A stretch of 33,080 bases of DNA from Oceanicaulis sp. GTDB lineage: Bacteria > Pseudomonadota > Alphaproteobacteria > Caulobacterales > Maricaulaceae. Below are positions 24,601-32,846 of this stretch, one piece after another. The translations under genes were made by a program, and so were the position numbers. Positions within the stretch are counted from its first letter, which is position 1. Each line of letters begins with the position of its first letter. Location: NCBI GenBank assembly GCA_020832735.1, contig JAFIEB010000127.1:1-33080 (forward strand). The letters run 5' to 3'. Below the pieces are notes generated by a model, which made no database searches, was not told where the DNA came from, and saw only the letters and a program-made list of their open reading frames with translations.

Positions 24601-26640
24601 ATGAAATTTGCTCTCCACTCGGTTCAGACGCGCCTGATCGCAGCGTTTGGCGGGGTTATCGCCATCATGCTGGCTGTCATCGCCGCGGCCATGATCGCCT
24701 TCACACAGGCGGACCGCGCCCTGGACGATGTGGTGGAGCGCACCGCCCCCAGAGCGGCCGCCGCTCAGAGCCTGCAGGCGGCTTCGGCCGCGCTGACCGG
24801 CGAATTCGCCGCATTCTCGCGCTCGCGCGATGCGATTGACCGTACGGTGTCGTCATCGCGTCTGGACGCCCTGCTGGAGGAAGCCTCCGTCGCGGTCGCC
24901 GATCTGCGCGCCGCCGGTCTGGAGGCGCACGCCGCCGACGCGCTCTCCCAGGCGCTGGACGATGTGCGCGAAGCGGTGAACGCCGCCGCGGGTCCGGTCG
25001 CGCAGCGCCTGGACGCGCGCGCCGACCGCGAGCGTGCGCTGAACACGGCGCTGGCCGAGCGCGCGCGCGCCGCTGACGCGCTGGAAGCGGTTCTGGACGC
25101 CACCGAGGACGAAGGCGTGATCGAGACCCTGCTGCGCGCCTCCATGGCGGTGAATCTGGCTGCGACGCGCTATGCCGAGCTGGGCGCTGCGGCGAGCGCC
25201 GCCGATGTTGCGGGCGTGGAGGACGCCTTCGAGTTCGCCGCTGACGAGGTGCGCATCAATCTGGCCATTCTGGGCGCAGCCGCAGGCGCGGATGTGACCG
25301 CGCCGGTCAACGCTCTGCTGTCGTTCGGCGAGGGGCCGTCCGGCCTGTTCGCCCTGCGCCGGGCCGAGCTGGAGGCCGAAGCGGCCGCCGAAGATCTGGT
25401 GGAGGAGGCGCGCATGGCCGACGCCCAGCTGGCCGAGCTGGTGCGCGCCACGCGTGAATCGGCGCTGGAGCAGCAGGCTGCGGCCAGCGAGGCCGGACGC
25501 GCCGCCATCGCCGGCGGTTCGGCCGCGATGATCGTGTTCGGGCTGATCGGCGTTGCGGTCGGGGCCGGCGTGATCTGGTTCTATGTCACCCGGAATCTGT
25601 TGCGCCGCCTCAAGCGGATCAGCGCGGTCATGACCGGGCTGGCCGGCGGCGAGATCGGCGAGGAGCCGGCCGCTGACGGCCGCGACGAGATCGCCGAGAT
25701 GGCCCGCGCCGTGGCGGTGTTCCGCCAGAACGCCATTGAACGCCGGCGCCTGGCCAGCGAGCGTGAGGCTGACGAAGCGGCGCGCGCCCCGCGCGCCGCG
25801 GCCATCGAGGCCCTGATCGCCGCGTTCGAGACTGTGTCCCAGCGCGCCCTGTCGGCCGTGACGGACGCCGCCCAGGAGATGGACTCGGCCGCCCACGCCC
25901 TGACCGAATCCTCGCGCAGCGCCGGCGAGACCACCGCCCAGGTCAACCAGTCGGGCGCGCGTGCGGCCGAAAACGTCGATACGGTGGCCGCCGCCGCCGA
26001 GGAGATGACCGGCTCGATCGCGGAAATCGCCCAGCAGATCGCGCGCTCCACCGAGATCGCCCAGACCGCCGCGACGCGGGTTGAGGAAACCAATCACGAC
26101 GTGGCGGCTCTCAACGAGGCGGCCTCGCGCATCGGCGACATTGTGCGCCTGATCAACGACATCGCCGAGCAGACCAATCTGCTGGCGCTGAACGCCACAA
26201 TCGAGGCGGCGCGCGCCGGCGAGGCGGGCAAGGGCTTCGCCGTTGTGGCCAGCGAGGTCAAATCCCTGGCCGAGCAAACCAGCCGGGCCACTTCCTCTAT
26301 CTCTGATCAGGTTGGCGGCATCCAGTCGGCCACCGGCAAGGCGGTCAGCGCCATCGGCAATATCGGCGAGGTGATCAACGAGATGAACGCCATCTCCGCC
26401 GCCATCGCCGCGGCCATGGAAGAACAGCGCGCGGCCGCCAGCGAGATCACCCGCGCCGCCCAGGAGGCCGCCACCGGCACGCGCGACGTGTCCCAGTCCA
26501 TCTCCCGGGTTGACGCGGCGGCTTCCGAAACCGGCCAGTGCGCCGCCCAGGTCAGCGCCGCCTCCGAGGCGCTGAACCGGGAATCGGGCACGCTGCGCGG
26601 CGCGGTGTCGCAATTCCTCACTGGCGTGCGCGCGGCCTGA
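24601..26640 (+). CDS. Methyl-accepting chemotaxis protein
   Basis: A 679-residue inner-membrane chemoreceptor. Helix 1 (about 12-36) and helix 2 (about 303-328) enclose a large, Ala-rich helical periplasmic domain (about 37-302) of no recognised ligand class. A HAMP domain (about 328-382) and a long cytoplasmic coiled-coil follow. The signalling tip is [20 protein letters not shown] (521-540), then [19 protein letters not shown]. The C-terminus ends FLTGVRAA with no CheR-binding pentapeptide, common in alphaproteobacteria. It is preceded by the terminator at 24535-24563, so it has its own promoter. No che genes are in the window. The ligand is unknown. The REP-like hairpin and tRNA follow. 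Confidence 0.93.
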   Translation: MKFALHSVQTRLIAAFGGVIAIMLAVIAAAMIAFTQADRALDDVVERTAPRAAAAQSLQAASAALTGEFAAFSRSRDAIDRTVSSSRLDALLEEASVAVADLRAAGLEAHAADALSQALDDVREAVNAAAGPVAQRLDARADRERALNTALAERARAADALEAVLDATEDEGVIETLLRASMAVNLAATRYAELGAAASAADVAGVEDAFEFAADEVRINLAILGAAAGADVTAPVNALLSFGEGPSGLFALRRAELEAEAAAEDLVEEARMADAQLAELVRATRESALEQQAAASEAGRAAIAGGSAAMIVFGLIGVAVGAGVIWFYVTRNLLRRLKRISAVMTGLAGGEIGEEPAADGRDEIAEMARAVAVFRQNAIERRRLASEREADEAARAPRAAAIEALIAAFETVSQRALSAVTDAAQEMDSAAHALTESSRSAGETTAQVNQSGARAAENVDTVAAAAEEMTGSIAEIAQQIARSTEIAQTAATRVEETNHDVAALNEAASRIGDIVRLINDIAEQTNLLALNATIEAARAGEAGKGFAVVASEVKSLAEQTSRATSSISDQVGGIQSATGKAVSAIGNIGEVINEMNAISAAIAAAMEEQRAAASEITRAAQEAATGTRDVSQSISRVDAAASETGQCAAQVSAASEALNRESGTLRGAVSQFLTGVRAA

Positions 26641-26667
26641 CCGGCCCGCGCACTCAGGCGCTGTCAT

Positions 26668-26705
26668 CCCCGCGCCGGACGCTTGCACGCAAGGTCCGGC
26701 GCGGG
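26668..26705. repeat. REP-like GC palindrome
   Basis: CCCGCGCCGGAC (26669-26680) and GTCCGGCGCGGG (26694-26705) form a perfect 12-pair stem. The loop itself pairs CTTG (26682-26685) with CAAG (26690-26693), giving a 16-pair arm with one bulged base. It begins after GTCATCC, a start typical of alphaproteobacterial intergenic palindromes (TGTCATCCCCGCGC...). It lies 28 bases after the chemoreceptor stop and may also end or stabilise its transcript. Confidence 0.6.
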
Positions 26706-26744
26706 TATACGCCTGCCTCCGGCCCGAACAGGCCGCCTTCCCCC

Positions 26745-26821
26745 GGCGGGGTAGATCAGCTGGTTAGAGCGCAGGACTCATAATCCTGAGGTCGGGAGTT
26801 CAAGTCTCCCCCCCGCTACCA
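26745..26821 (+). tRNA. tRNA-Met (CAU), elongator type
   Basis: A full 77-base cloverleaf with encoded CCA. The acceptor stem is GGCGGGG (26745-26751) / CCCCGCT (26811-26817) with discriminator A26818. The anticodon stem is CAGGA / TCCTG with loop CTCATAA, so the anticodon is CAT at 26779-26781. The T arm is GGGAG-TTCAAGT-CTCCC. A CAU anticodon could be initiator Met, elongator Met or Ile2. The D-loop length and absence of the CxA 1-72 mismatch disfavour initiator. Positions 4 and 5 are G, not the C4/C5 used by TilS for Ile2 in E. coli, so elongator Met is favoured. Oddities are an A11-G24 mismatch in the D stem (normally C11-G24) and a G1-U72 wobble. Confidence 0.93.
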
Positions 26822-26854
26822 GGTTCCTCTCTCACGACGTCCAGACACCGCCGT

Positions 26855-26879
26855 CCGCCCGTCATCAGCGGCCGGGCGG
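26855..26879. terminator. GC hairpin between tRNA and sulfatase gene
   Basis: CCGCCCG (26855-26861) and CGGGCGG (26873-26879) form a seven-pair stem with an 11-base loop, immediately before the minus-strand sulfatase stop codon at 26881. It could end transcription from both sides but lacks a T-run. Confidence 0.35.
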
Positions 26880-26880
26880 G

Positions 26881-28689
26881 TCAGCGCCAGATCCGGCGGC
26901 GGCGGCGTTTCATCGCCAGATATCCGGCGGCGAGGGCGGCGGCCAGAAGGGTCAGGCCTGTCAGGATCAGCGCCAGGGCGTTGTTTTCAAAGAAGGCGCG
27001 CCAGCCCATCGCATCAATGCGGCCCTGGGCGTCGAAATCGGCCGGGACGGGCAGAACGCCCATGCGCTGTTCGTAGGCGCCATAGGCCTCGCGCATGCTG
27101 GCGAACAGATCGGGCCGGCTGCCGGCCAGATCGCGGGTCTCGCCGGGATCGCCGGCCAGATTGAACAGGCGCCATTGCCCGTCGCCATAGGGCGCCATGT
27201 TGCGGGTGAGCTTGTAATCGCCGCGATAAAGCGCGGACTGGCCCGACATTTCCAGACCAATGGCGTCCTGCGGCGCATAGATGCGCTCTGCTTCTCCGGT
27301 CAGCAGCGGGGTCAGGCTGCGTCCGGTGAAGGGCTCGCGCCCGTCCATCGGCGCGGCGCCGGCCAGATCGCTCAGGGTCGGGGCGATGTCGGTGACGAAG
27401 GTGAAGGCCGGCGCGATCCCGCGCGCGGTGACGCCGGGTCCGGAGATGATCAGGGGCACGCGCACCCCGCCCTCGGCGGCGTGAAACTTGAACAGGGAGA
27501 GGGGCGAGGAGGAGGCCGCCGCCCATTCCGGGCCGATCCAGGCATAGGTTCCCCGCTCGCCCAGACGCGCGGGGTCGCGCGAATAGCCCTGCAGGGCCAG
27601 CCAGCCGAGAAAGGCGCGGCTGCGGCTGGGATTGTTATACTCCGGCCCGTTGTCGGACAGGATGATCACCACCGTATCGTCATAGCGGCCGGTCTCGCGC
27701 AGCCATTCGGCCAGGCGCCCGTAATGATGGTCGGCCGCCTCCAGCATGCCTGCGGCGACCTGACGGCTCATGGCGCTGTGGGCCTGCTCGCGCGGCGACA
27801 GGCCGGACCAGCGCCGCAAGCTGCCGGGAAGCAAGGGCGGGGGCGCGTCTTCGGGGATCAGGCCCAGCGCGGCTGCGGCGGCGTGGCGGCGTTCGGCCAG
27901 CGCCTCCCACCCGTCGTCATACACGCCGTCATAACGCTCGACATACTCGCGCGGCGCCTGCAGCGGAATATGGTTGGCCTGAAACGAGACGATGGAGAGG
28001 AAGGGCTGGTCCGGCTCAAGGTCGCCGAGATAATCGATCATCTTGTCGACGATGAAGGCCGAGGAGTAGAAATCCTCCGGCAGTTCATGGGCCGGGGCGT
28101 CATCCTCCCACCACTCGGCGCGCGTGTAATGGGGCAGATAGGGGCGGTGCTCCCAGTTGTCGGCGCCGGAGGAATCGAGAATGAAGCTGCGCGCAAATCC
28201 GCGCCCGGCGGGCAGGCTGGTCGGCGAGCGGCCCAGATGCCATTTGCCGGTGATCAGGCTGACATAGCCCGCGCCTGACAACTGCTCGGCGATGGTGGCG
28301 ACGCGGGTGTTGAGCTCGCCCTCATGGCCGGGCTGGCCCAGCTGCTCTGGCAGCATGAGATGCTCCAGCGTCGGCACGCCGGTCAGATGGCTGTCCACCC
28401 CGGTCATCAGCATGGCGCGGGTCGGCGCGCAGGTCGGCCCGGCATGGAAGCTGGAGAACATCACGCCGCGTTGCGCCTCGGCGTCGAAATGCGGCGTGCG
28501 CATTTCCGAGCCATAGGCGCCCAGATCGGTAAAACCGATATCGTCCAGAATGACGATCAGGAAATTGGGCCGCACGGGCGCTGGCGCCGGCTCTTCAGCC
28601 TCTTCGCGAGTGAGCGCGGGCGCGGTGAGGAGCGCAAAGCAGGCGGCCAAGCCCGCAAGGCGCCAGGCGTCAGTTCGGCCAGTAGACAT
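26881..28689 (-). CDS. Exported type I sulfatase with C-terminal membrane anchor
   Basis: A 602-residue alkaline-phosphatase-superfamily sulfatase. The FGly motif C-x-P-x-R is CAPTR (C87-R91), with metal residues D49-D50 (ILDDIGF), GKWHLG and ILSDNGPEYN further on. Cys87 must be converted to formylglycine by an FGE or anSME enzyme not seen in the window. The N-terminus has a signal peptide (about 1-28, ALLTAPALT). The C-terminus has a hydrophobic helix (about 572-592, NNALALILTGLTLLAAALAA) followed by MKRRRRR, so the catalytic domain is held outside by a membrane anchor. Several ATGs cluster; the one ending at 28689 has GAGGA best placed. The gene overlaps the end of the upstream sulfatase by 20 bases, so the two are one transcript. 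Its substrate is unknown. Confidence 0.9.
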   Translation of the reverse strand: MSTGRTDAWRLAGLAACFALLTAPALTREEAEEPAPAPVRPNFLIVILDDIGFTDLGAYGSEMRTPHFDAEAQRGVMFSSFHAGPTCAPTRAMLMTGVDSHLTGVPTLEHLMLPEQLGQPGHEGELNTRVATIAEQLSGAGYVSLITGKWHLGRSPTSLPAGRGFARSFILDSSGADNWEHRPYLPHYTRAEWWEDDAPAHELPEDFYSSAFIVDKMIDYLGDLEPDQPFLSIVSFQANHIPLQAPREYVERYDGVYDDGWEALAERRHAAAAALGLIPEDAPPPLLPGSLRRWSGLSPREQAHSAMSRQVAAGMLEAADHHYGRLAEWLRETGRYDDTVVIILSDNGPEYNNPSRSRAFLGWLALQGYSRDPARLGERGTYAWIGPEWAAASSSPLSLFKFHAAEGGVRVPLIISGPGVTARGIAPAFTFVTDIAPTLSDLAGAAPMDGREPFTGRSLTPLLTGEAERIYAPQDAIGLEMSGQSALYRGDYKLTRNMAPYGDGQWRLFNLAGDPGETRDLAGSRPDLFASMREAYGAYEQRMGVLPVPADFDAQGRIDAMGWRAFFENNALALILTGLTLLAAALAAGYLAMKRRRRRIWR

Positions 28690-30331
28690 ATTCGTCATCC
28701 TCATTGCGCGGCCGCCCCAGCGGCGTGTCGACATTGACCGGCATTTCCACGATGGACGGCCATAGCGGCTCGGCCTGTTCTGCGTAGTGGGCGTCCATGA
28801 GCGCGCGCAGCGCCGCGGCGCGCCCGGGCTCGGATTGGGCGAGGTTCACCAGCTCGCCGGGATCGGCGTCCAGATCGAACAGCCAGACCTGATCGGGCCG
28901 CTGCGCGACCTGCAGCTTCCAGCCCTGATGGATCACGGCGCGGTAGTGCCCGCTGCGCCAGAAGAGCGTCTCATGGGGCGCGCCGTCAGCCTCGCCGGTG
29001 AGGAAGGGGGTGAGGTCGCGCCCGTCGATCACCCGGTCCCGGGGCGGGGCAGCCCCGGCGACAGCGGCCAGGGTCGGCAGGATATCGATATGCTGGGCCA
29101 GGCCCGCCATCTCGCTGCCCGGCTCGATCACGCCCGGCCATCGCATGAAGGTCGGGACGCGGATGCCGCCATCAAAGAAGGTCGCCTTCCAGCCGCGATA
29201 GGGGTCATTCAGGCCGGGGACGCCGATATAGTGCGCCCCGCCATTGTCCGATGTGAAGATCACCACCGTATCATCGGCCAGGCCCTGCGCATCCAGAGCG
29301 TCGAGCACCTCGCCCACACCCCGGTCGAAGGCGGTGATCATGGCGGCGTAGACGCGCGTGGCGTGATCCTCGATATGATCAAGCGCCTCATAATCCTCGC
29401 GCGCCGCCTGCAGGGGCGAATGGGGCGCCCAGTGCGCCAGATAGAGGAAGAAGGGCCGGTTGCGGTTGGCTTCGATGGCGCGCACGGCCTCTCGGGTGAA
29501 ATAGTCGGTGAGGTAGATGTCCGGCGCAAAACGCGGCCCCGCACCCTCGCGCACCGCCGCGCGGCCCACCGCCCAGTAGACGGCGTCGATCGGGTCAAAG
29601 TCCTGGCGCGCCTCGACCACGCTGTCATCGCCGGCGGGCGCATAGAGCAGGCCGGCCAGCTCCAGGCTTTCGTCAAAGCCGTGCGAGACCGGGTCCGAGC
29701 CATGGCTGCCGCCCAGATGCCACTTGCCGATCAGGATGGAGTGATAGCCCGCCTCGCCCAGCATCCGGGGCAGGGCGATCTCGCTGGCGGGCAGGCCCAT
29801 GTCGGCGAACTCGGGCATGCGCCTGTCGGCGCTGTGAAACAGGAAGGGGGGATCCATGGGCGTTCGCCGCTGCGCCCGGCGCACGATGAACGGCATGCCT
29901 GGCGGCATGGGGGTGAATTCAAATCCGAACCGGGTCGGCAGGCGCCCGGTCATCAGGGCCGCGCGCGAGGGCGCGCAGGTGGCGCTGGCGGCGTAGGTAT
30001 TGGTGAGCTGCACGCCTTCGCGCGCCAGCCGGTCGATATTGGGCGTCGGGACCGAGCCTCCGGCCACGCCGCCATGCAGGGTGATGTCGTTCCAGCCCAG
30101 ATCATCGGCCACGATCAGGACGATATTGGGCGGCCCGTCCCGGTCGAGCGCGTCATCAGGACCTGCAGCCCACTGAACCGGCCGGTTCGGACCGACCGGA
30201 TCGCGCAGGTCCTGCACAAGCCCTGGCAGGTAAATCACATAGCGGTCGAAAGCCCACCAGCCGCTGACGCCCAGCGCCAGCACGACGCCGATCACGGCCA
30301 GGGCGCGGGGTCCGAAATGTCCTGTACGCAT
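28670..30331 (-). CDS. Exported type I sulfatase
   Basis: A 553-residue sulfatase, the first gene of the sulfatase pair. An N-terminal hydrophobic segment (about 9-25, RALAVIGVVLALGVSGW) is a signal or anchor. The catalytic motifs are D76-D77 (IVADDLGWND), the FGly motif CAPSR (C119-R123), GKWHLGGSHG and FTSDNGGAHY. It ends in the acidic aromatic tail DDEYVYWPN. The start is the ATG ending at 30331 with GGGGGAG ten bases upstream; the frame opens 21 codons further but with no signal. It diverges from the TetR gene across 125 bases. It resembles arylsulfatase A/GALNS-like proteins; a polysaccharide or aryl sulfate is the likely target, but none is identifiable. Only about 30% of the flanking genes look carbohydrate-related, so a utilisation locus is not proven. 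Confidence 0.9.
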   Translation of the reverse strand: MRTGHFGPRALAVIGVVLALGVSGWWAFDRYVIYLPGLVQDLRDPVGPNRPVQWAAGPDDALDRDGPPNIVLIVADDLGWNDITLHGGVAGGSVPTPNIDRLAREGVQLTNTYAASATCAPSRAALMTGRLPTRFGFEFTPMPPGMPFIVRRAQRRTPMDPPFLFHSADRRMPEFADMGLPASEIALPRMLGEAGYHSILIGKWHLGGSHGSDPVSHGFDESLELAGLLYAPAGDDSVVEARQDFDPIDAVYWAVGRAAVREGAGPRFAPDIYLTDYFTREAVRAIEANRNRPFFLYLAHWAPHSPLQAAREDYEALDHIEDHATRVYAAMITAFDRGVGEVLDALDAQGLADDTVVIFTSDNGGAHYIGVPGLNDPYRGWKATFFDGGIRVPTFMRWPGVIEPGSEMAGLAQHIDILPTLAAVAGAAPPRDRVIDGRDLTPFLTGEADGAPHETLFWRSGHYRAVIHQGWKLQVAQRPDQVWLFDLDADPGELVNLAQSEPGRAAALRALMDAHYAEQAEPLWPSIVEMPVNVDTPLGRPRNEDDEYVYWPN

Positions 30332-30394
30332 GGGCTTGTGCTCCCCCTGTTGGCCTGTGACGCACGACAGGCTTGCCTTGTTGGCCGGCAGCAT

Positions 30395-30418
30395 TATTAT
30401 ACGACTGTATATTTACAG
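30395..30418. promoter_or_regulatory. Divergent promoters with a palindromic operator
   Basis: A perfect inverted repeat CTGTA-TATT-TACAG lies at 30405-30418. On the plus strand TATTAT at 30395-30400 follows TTGCCT (30373-30378) by a 16-base spacer, giving a possible TetR-gene promoter with the palindrome at its start point. On the minus strand TATAAT runs from 30401 to 30396, a perfect -10 for the sulfatase gene, with the palindrome just upstream in its spacer. The region is clearly AT-rich against its GC-rich surroundings. Binding by the adjacent TetR protein is an inference. Confidence 0.6.
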
Positions 30419-30456
30419 GGCGCTCCCTGTCCACCTCAAAAACCGCGCAGGGTCTG

Positions 30457-31128
30457 ATGACAGCTTCTGACACCCCGGCTCATGCTGCGGCGCGCCGTCC
30501 GGGCCGCCCCGTAAAATCCGATCCTGAAACCCAGCGCCAGCAATTGCTGGGGGCCGCCGCCGCGCACTTCGCCCGTCAGGGTTTTGAAGGCGCGTCCTTA
30601 AGGGCCATCGCCGATGAAGCCGGACTCGCTCATGGCCTGATCCGGCATTATTTCGGCGCCAAGGATGCGCTGTGGGAGGCGGTTGCGGGCTATCTGTTCG
30701 GGCATGTGCACGTCGCCATGGCTGAGGCGCTGACGGACGTCGATCTCAATGATCCGGTCGCCCGCATGGAGGCCCAGGTGCGTGCGACCGTGCGCACTGC
30801 GGCGCGCATTCCCCATCTGGCCGGGTTCGTGATGCAGGCCGGCATTGCAGGCGGCGCGCGCTATGACTGGCTGGTCGAGCACTATCTGCGCCCGGCCTAC
30901 GATTTCTCCCTGGAGCCTTTCCACCAGATGCGCGCCCAGGGCCGGGCGGCGGGCATTGATCCGCATTTCGCCTTCATGCTGTCGACCAACGCGGCCATCG
31001 GGCCGTTCGCCCAGGCGGCCAATGCGCGCGCTCTGGCGGGCATCGAGCTGACCGATCCGGGGATCGCAGACGCCTATGCCGACGCCCTCATTTCCATCCT
31101 GAAATATGGCGTGTTGCGCCACAGCTGA
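30457..31128 (+). CDS. TetR-family transcriptional regulator
   Basis: A 223-residue regulator. The DNA-binding domain spans about 24-75. Its helix-turn-helix is ASLRAIADEAGLAHGLIRHYF (46-66), with the G-L-x-x-Y-F pattern typical of TetR and the follow-on AKDALWEAV. The C-terminal half is a helical ligand/dimer domain of no recognised subclass. A GRPVKSDPETQ tail precedes the first helix. I start at the ATG at 30457, with CAGGG upstream; a longer in-frame extension begins in the operator region. It is divergent from the sulfatases and 19 bases before the GST-fold gene, so it probably represses one or both arms through the palindrome at 30405-30418. Ligand unknown. Confidence 0.9.
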   Translation: MTASDTPAHAAARRPGRPVKSDPETQRQQLLGAAAAHFARQGFEGASLRAIADEAGLAHGLIRHYFGAKDALWEAVAGYLFGHVHVAMAEALTDVDLNDPVARMEAQVRATVRTAARIPHLAGFVMQAGIAGGARYDWLVEHYLRPAYDFSLEPFHQMRAQGRAAGIDPHFAFMLSTNAAIGPFAQAANARALAGIELTDPGIADAYADALISILKYGVLRHS

Positions 31129-31147
31129 ACTGTCACGAGGAGGCCCC

Positions 31148-32182
31148 ATGCTGCCGGGCGAATATCTGATTTACGGCGCCGACCCATCATATTTCACGCG
31201 CATGGTGGAAGCGGCCATGCGCTATATGCGCATCCCTCACCGCGCCCTGCCCAAATCCCCGGACGTTCGCGACCGGCTGGAGGCGCGCGCAGGCACGCAC
31301 CTGATCCCGGTGGTGGAGACGCCCGAAGGCTGGGTCATTCACGATTCAACCTACATCATCCAGCTTCTGGACATGCGCTACCCTGACCGCCCGGTGATAC
31401 CGCGCAGTCCCGCCCAGCGCATTCTCTGCCGCGTGCTTGATGACTGGATTGATGAATGGTTCACCCGCGCGGCCCTGCATTTCCGCTGGGTGGATGATGA
31501 CGGCGCGCGTGAAGGCGCGCTGGCGATCGCGCACGATCTCGCCGGGGCGCCGAAAGATCGCAAGCCTGATGACGGGGAAATGGCCACCGTGCAGGCCGTG
31601 GCCGATATGATCCTGCCCTGGGGCCGCAAGGCGATGGGGGTGATGGCGGCGGGGCCCGATCACCAGGATCAGCTGCGCGCCGAGTTCGCGGCGTTCCTGA
31701 AAATCCTTGAAGCCCATTTCGCCGTCATACCGGCCCTGTTCGGAGAGCGCCTGTCCCTGGCGGATCTGAAAACCCTCGGCGCCATGAAGGCTCATTTTGC
31801 CGCCGACAGCGTGGCGAAGGCGTTTGTGACGGCTCAGGCGCCAGGCCTGCTGGACTGGACCGGCCGCGCCTGGGAGCGGGTGGCGGGTGATGAGACCTGG
31901 CTGGACGCAGACGCGATCCCCGAAAGCCTGGAGCCGCTCTTTCCTTTGCTGCTGGATGGTTTCGGGCGGTTCCTGCCGGAGAACCGCAAGGCGGTCGAGG
32001 CGGGTGAAAAATGGACTCATTTCATGCTGGAGGGCAAACCGGTGCGTATGTTCACCCGCCCCGATGCGGAGAAGAGCCGGCAGGCCGTCATGGCGGAAAT
32101 CGCCGCCATGTCCCAGACTGACGCCCGGGCCGCCGGAGCGGCGCTGGCGAGCCGCGGCCTCGCCTTCCTCTACGAGGACTGA
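31148..32182 (+). CDS. GST-fold protein of unknown function
   Basis: A 344-residue protein. The N-terminal 1-85 is a thioredoxin-fold GST domain: [21 protein letters not shown] (start of helix 1), then [26 protein letters not shown], where the PVV segment includes the cis-proline position and the D-S pair binds glutathione in GSTs. The remaining 250 residues are helical and longer than a normal GST C-terminal domain (about 120), with an extra tail (about 250-344). Whether it binds glutathione cannot be told. It has GAGGAGG before the ATG, lies 19 bases after the TetR gene and four before the YfcG-like gene, so it is in one operon. No catalytic Cys, Ser or Tyr can be named with confidence. Confidence 0.8.
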   Translation: MLPGEYLIYGADPSYFTRMVEAAMRYMRIPHRALPKSPDVRDRLEARAGTHLIPVVETPEGWVIHDSTYIIQLLDMRYPDRPVIPRSPAQRILCRVLDDWIDEWFTRAALHFRWVDDDGAREGALAIAHDLAGAPKDRKPDDGEMATVQAVADMILPWGRKAMGVMAAGPDHQDQLRAEFAAFLKILEAHFAVIPALFGERLSLADLKTLGAMKAHFAADSVAKAFVTAQAPGLLDWTGRAWERVAGDETWLDADAIPESLEPLFPLLLDGFGRFLPENRKAVEAGEKWTHFMLEGKPVRMFTRPDAEKSRQAVMAEIAAMSQTDARAAGAALASRGLAFLYED

Positions 32183-32186
32183 CGCC

Positions 32187-32846
32187 ATGTTTGATCTCTA
32201 CACCGCGCCGACGCCCAATGGCTGGAAAATCTCCATTGCGCTTGAGGAGCTGGGCCTTCCCTACGAGGTGAAGGTGCTCCAGCTTCAAAAGGGCGATCAG
32301 AAGTCTCCAGAGTATGTGAAGCTCAATCCCAACGGACGCATCCCCACACTCGTCGACCATGAGGCAGGCGGCCGGGCGGTCTTTGAATCGGGCGCCATCC
32401 TGCTCTATCTCGCTGAAAAGACCGGGAAGCTGATCCCGGCCGGGGCGGACGGGCGCTGGCAGGCGATCCAGTGGCTGTTCTGGCAAATGGGCGGCCTGGG
32501 CCCGATGCAGGGTCAGGCCAATGTGTTCTTCCGCTATTTGCCCGAAAAAATCCCGCTCGCCATCGAGCGCTACCAGACCGAGACACGGCGCCTGTATGAG
32601 GTGATGGATGCGCGCCTGAGCCAGGCGCCCTATCTGGCCGGGGATGACTACTCCATCGCCGACATCGCCTGCTTCCCGTGGGTGTTCGCCCATTTCTGGG
32701 CGGGCGCGCCGCTGGACGGGCTGGATCATCTCAATGATTGGAAGGCGCGGCTTGAGCAGCGCCCGGCCGTTCTCAAAGGGCTCGGCATCCCGCCCTTGCC
32801 GGATCTGGACAGCCTCGCCTCCGCCGGACGGGACATGGTGACGTGA
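32187..32846 (+). CDS. Nu-class glutathione transferase (YfcG-like)
   Basis: A 219-residue protein closely resembling E. coli YfcG and Ure2-type enzymes, which reduce disulfides with two glutathiones. The signature is [20 protein letters not shown] (4-23): T9 and N11 correspond to Thr9 and Asn11 of YfcG that hold the glutathione sulfur. It continues [11 protein letters not shown] (about 47-57, cis-Pro) and [17 protein letters not shown] (about 67-83). The C-terminal domain is of normal length. The start is the ATG at 32187, four bases after the previous stop; the next gene starts inside its stop codon (TGATG). It is therefore in the middle of a tightly coupled operon. A role in thiol/disulfide or electrophile chemistry follows from the family; the substrate is unknown. 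Confidence 0.9.
   Translation: MFDLYTAPTPNGWKISIALEELGLPYEVKVLQLQKGDQKSPEYVKLNPNGRIPTLVDHEAGGRAVFESGAILLYLAEKTGKLIPAGADGRWQAIQWLFWQMGGLGPMQGQANVFFRYLPEKIPLAIERYQTETRRLYEVMDARLSQAPYLAGDDYSIADIACFPWVFAHFWAGAPLDGLDHLNDWKARLEQRPAVLKGLGIPPLPDLDSLASAGRDMVT

Noticed and set aside
24853-26688. A 611-codon minus-strand open frame opposite the chemoreceptor
   Set aside because: It is a mirror of the Ala-rich coiled-coil coding sequence, has no ribosome site or recognisable motif, and is Gly/Arg/His-rich.
26745-26821. tRNA-Ile2 (CAU read as lysidine) or initiator tRNA
   Set aside because: Positions 4 and 5 are G rather than C, and the 1-72 positions are G-U rather than the unpaired C-A of initiators. 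Elongator Met fits better, though not beyond doubt.
27175-28278. A 367-codon plus-strand open frame opposite the second sulfatase
   Set aside because: Shadow of the sulfatase gene, with no domain or ribosome site.
28787-30457. A 556-codon plus-strand open frame opposite the first sulfatase
   Set aside because: The sulfatase on the other strand has all catalytic motifs. This frame gives low-complexity sequence and would run through the divergent promoter.
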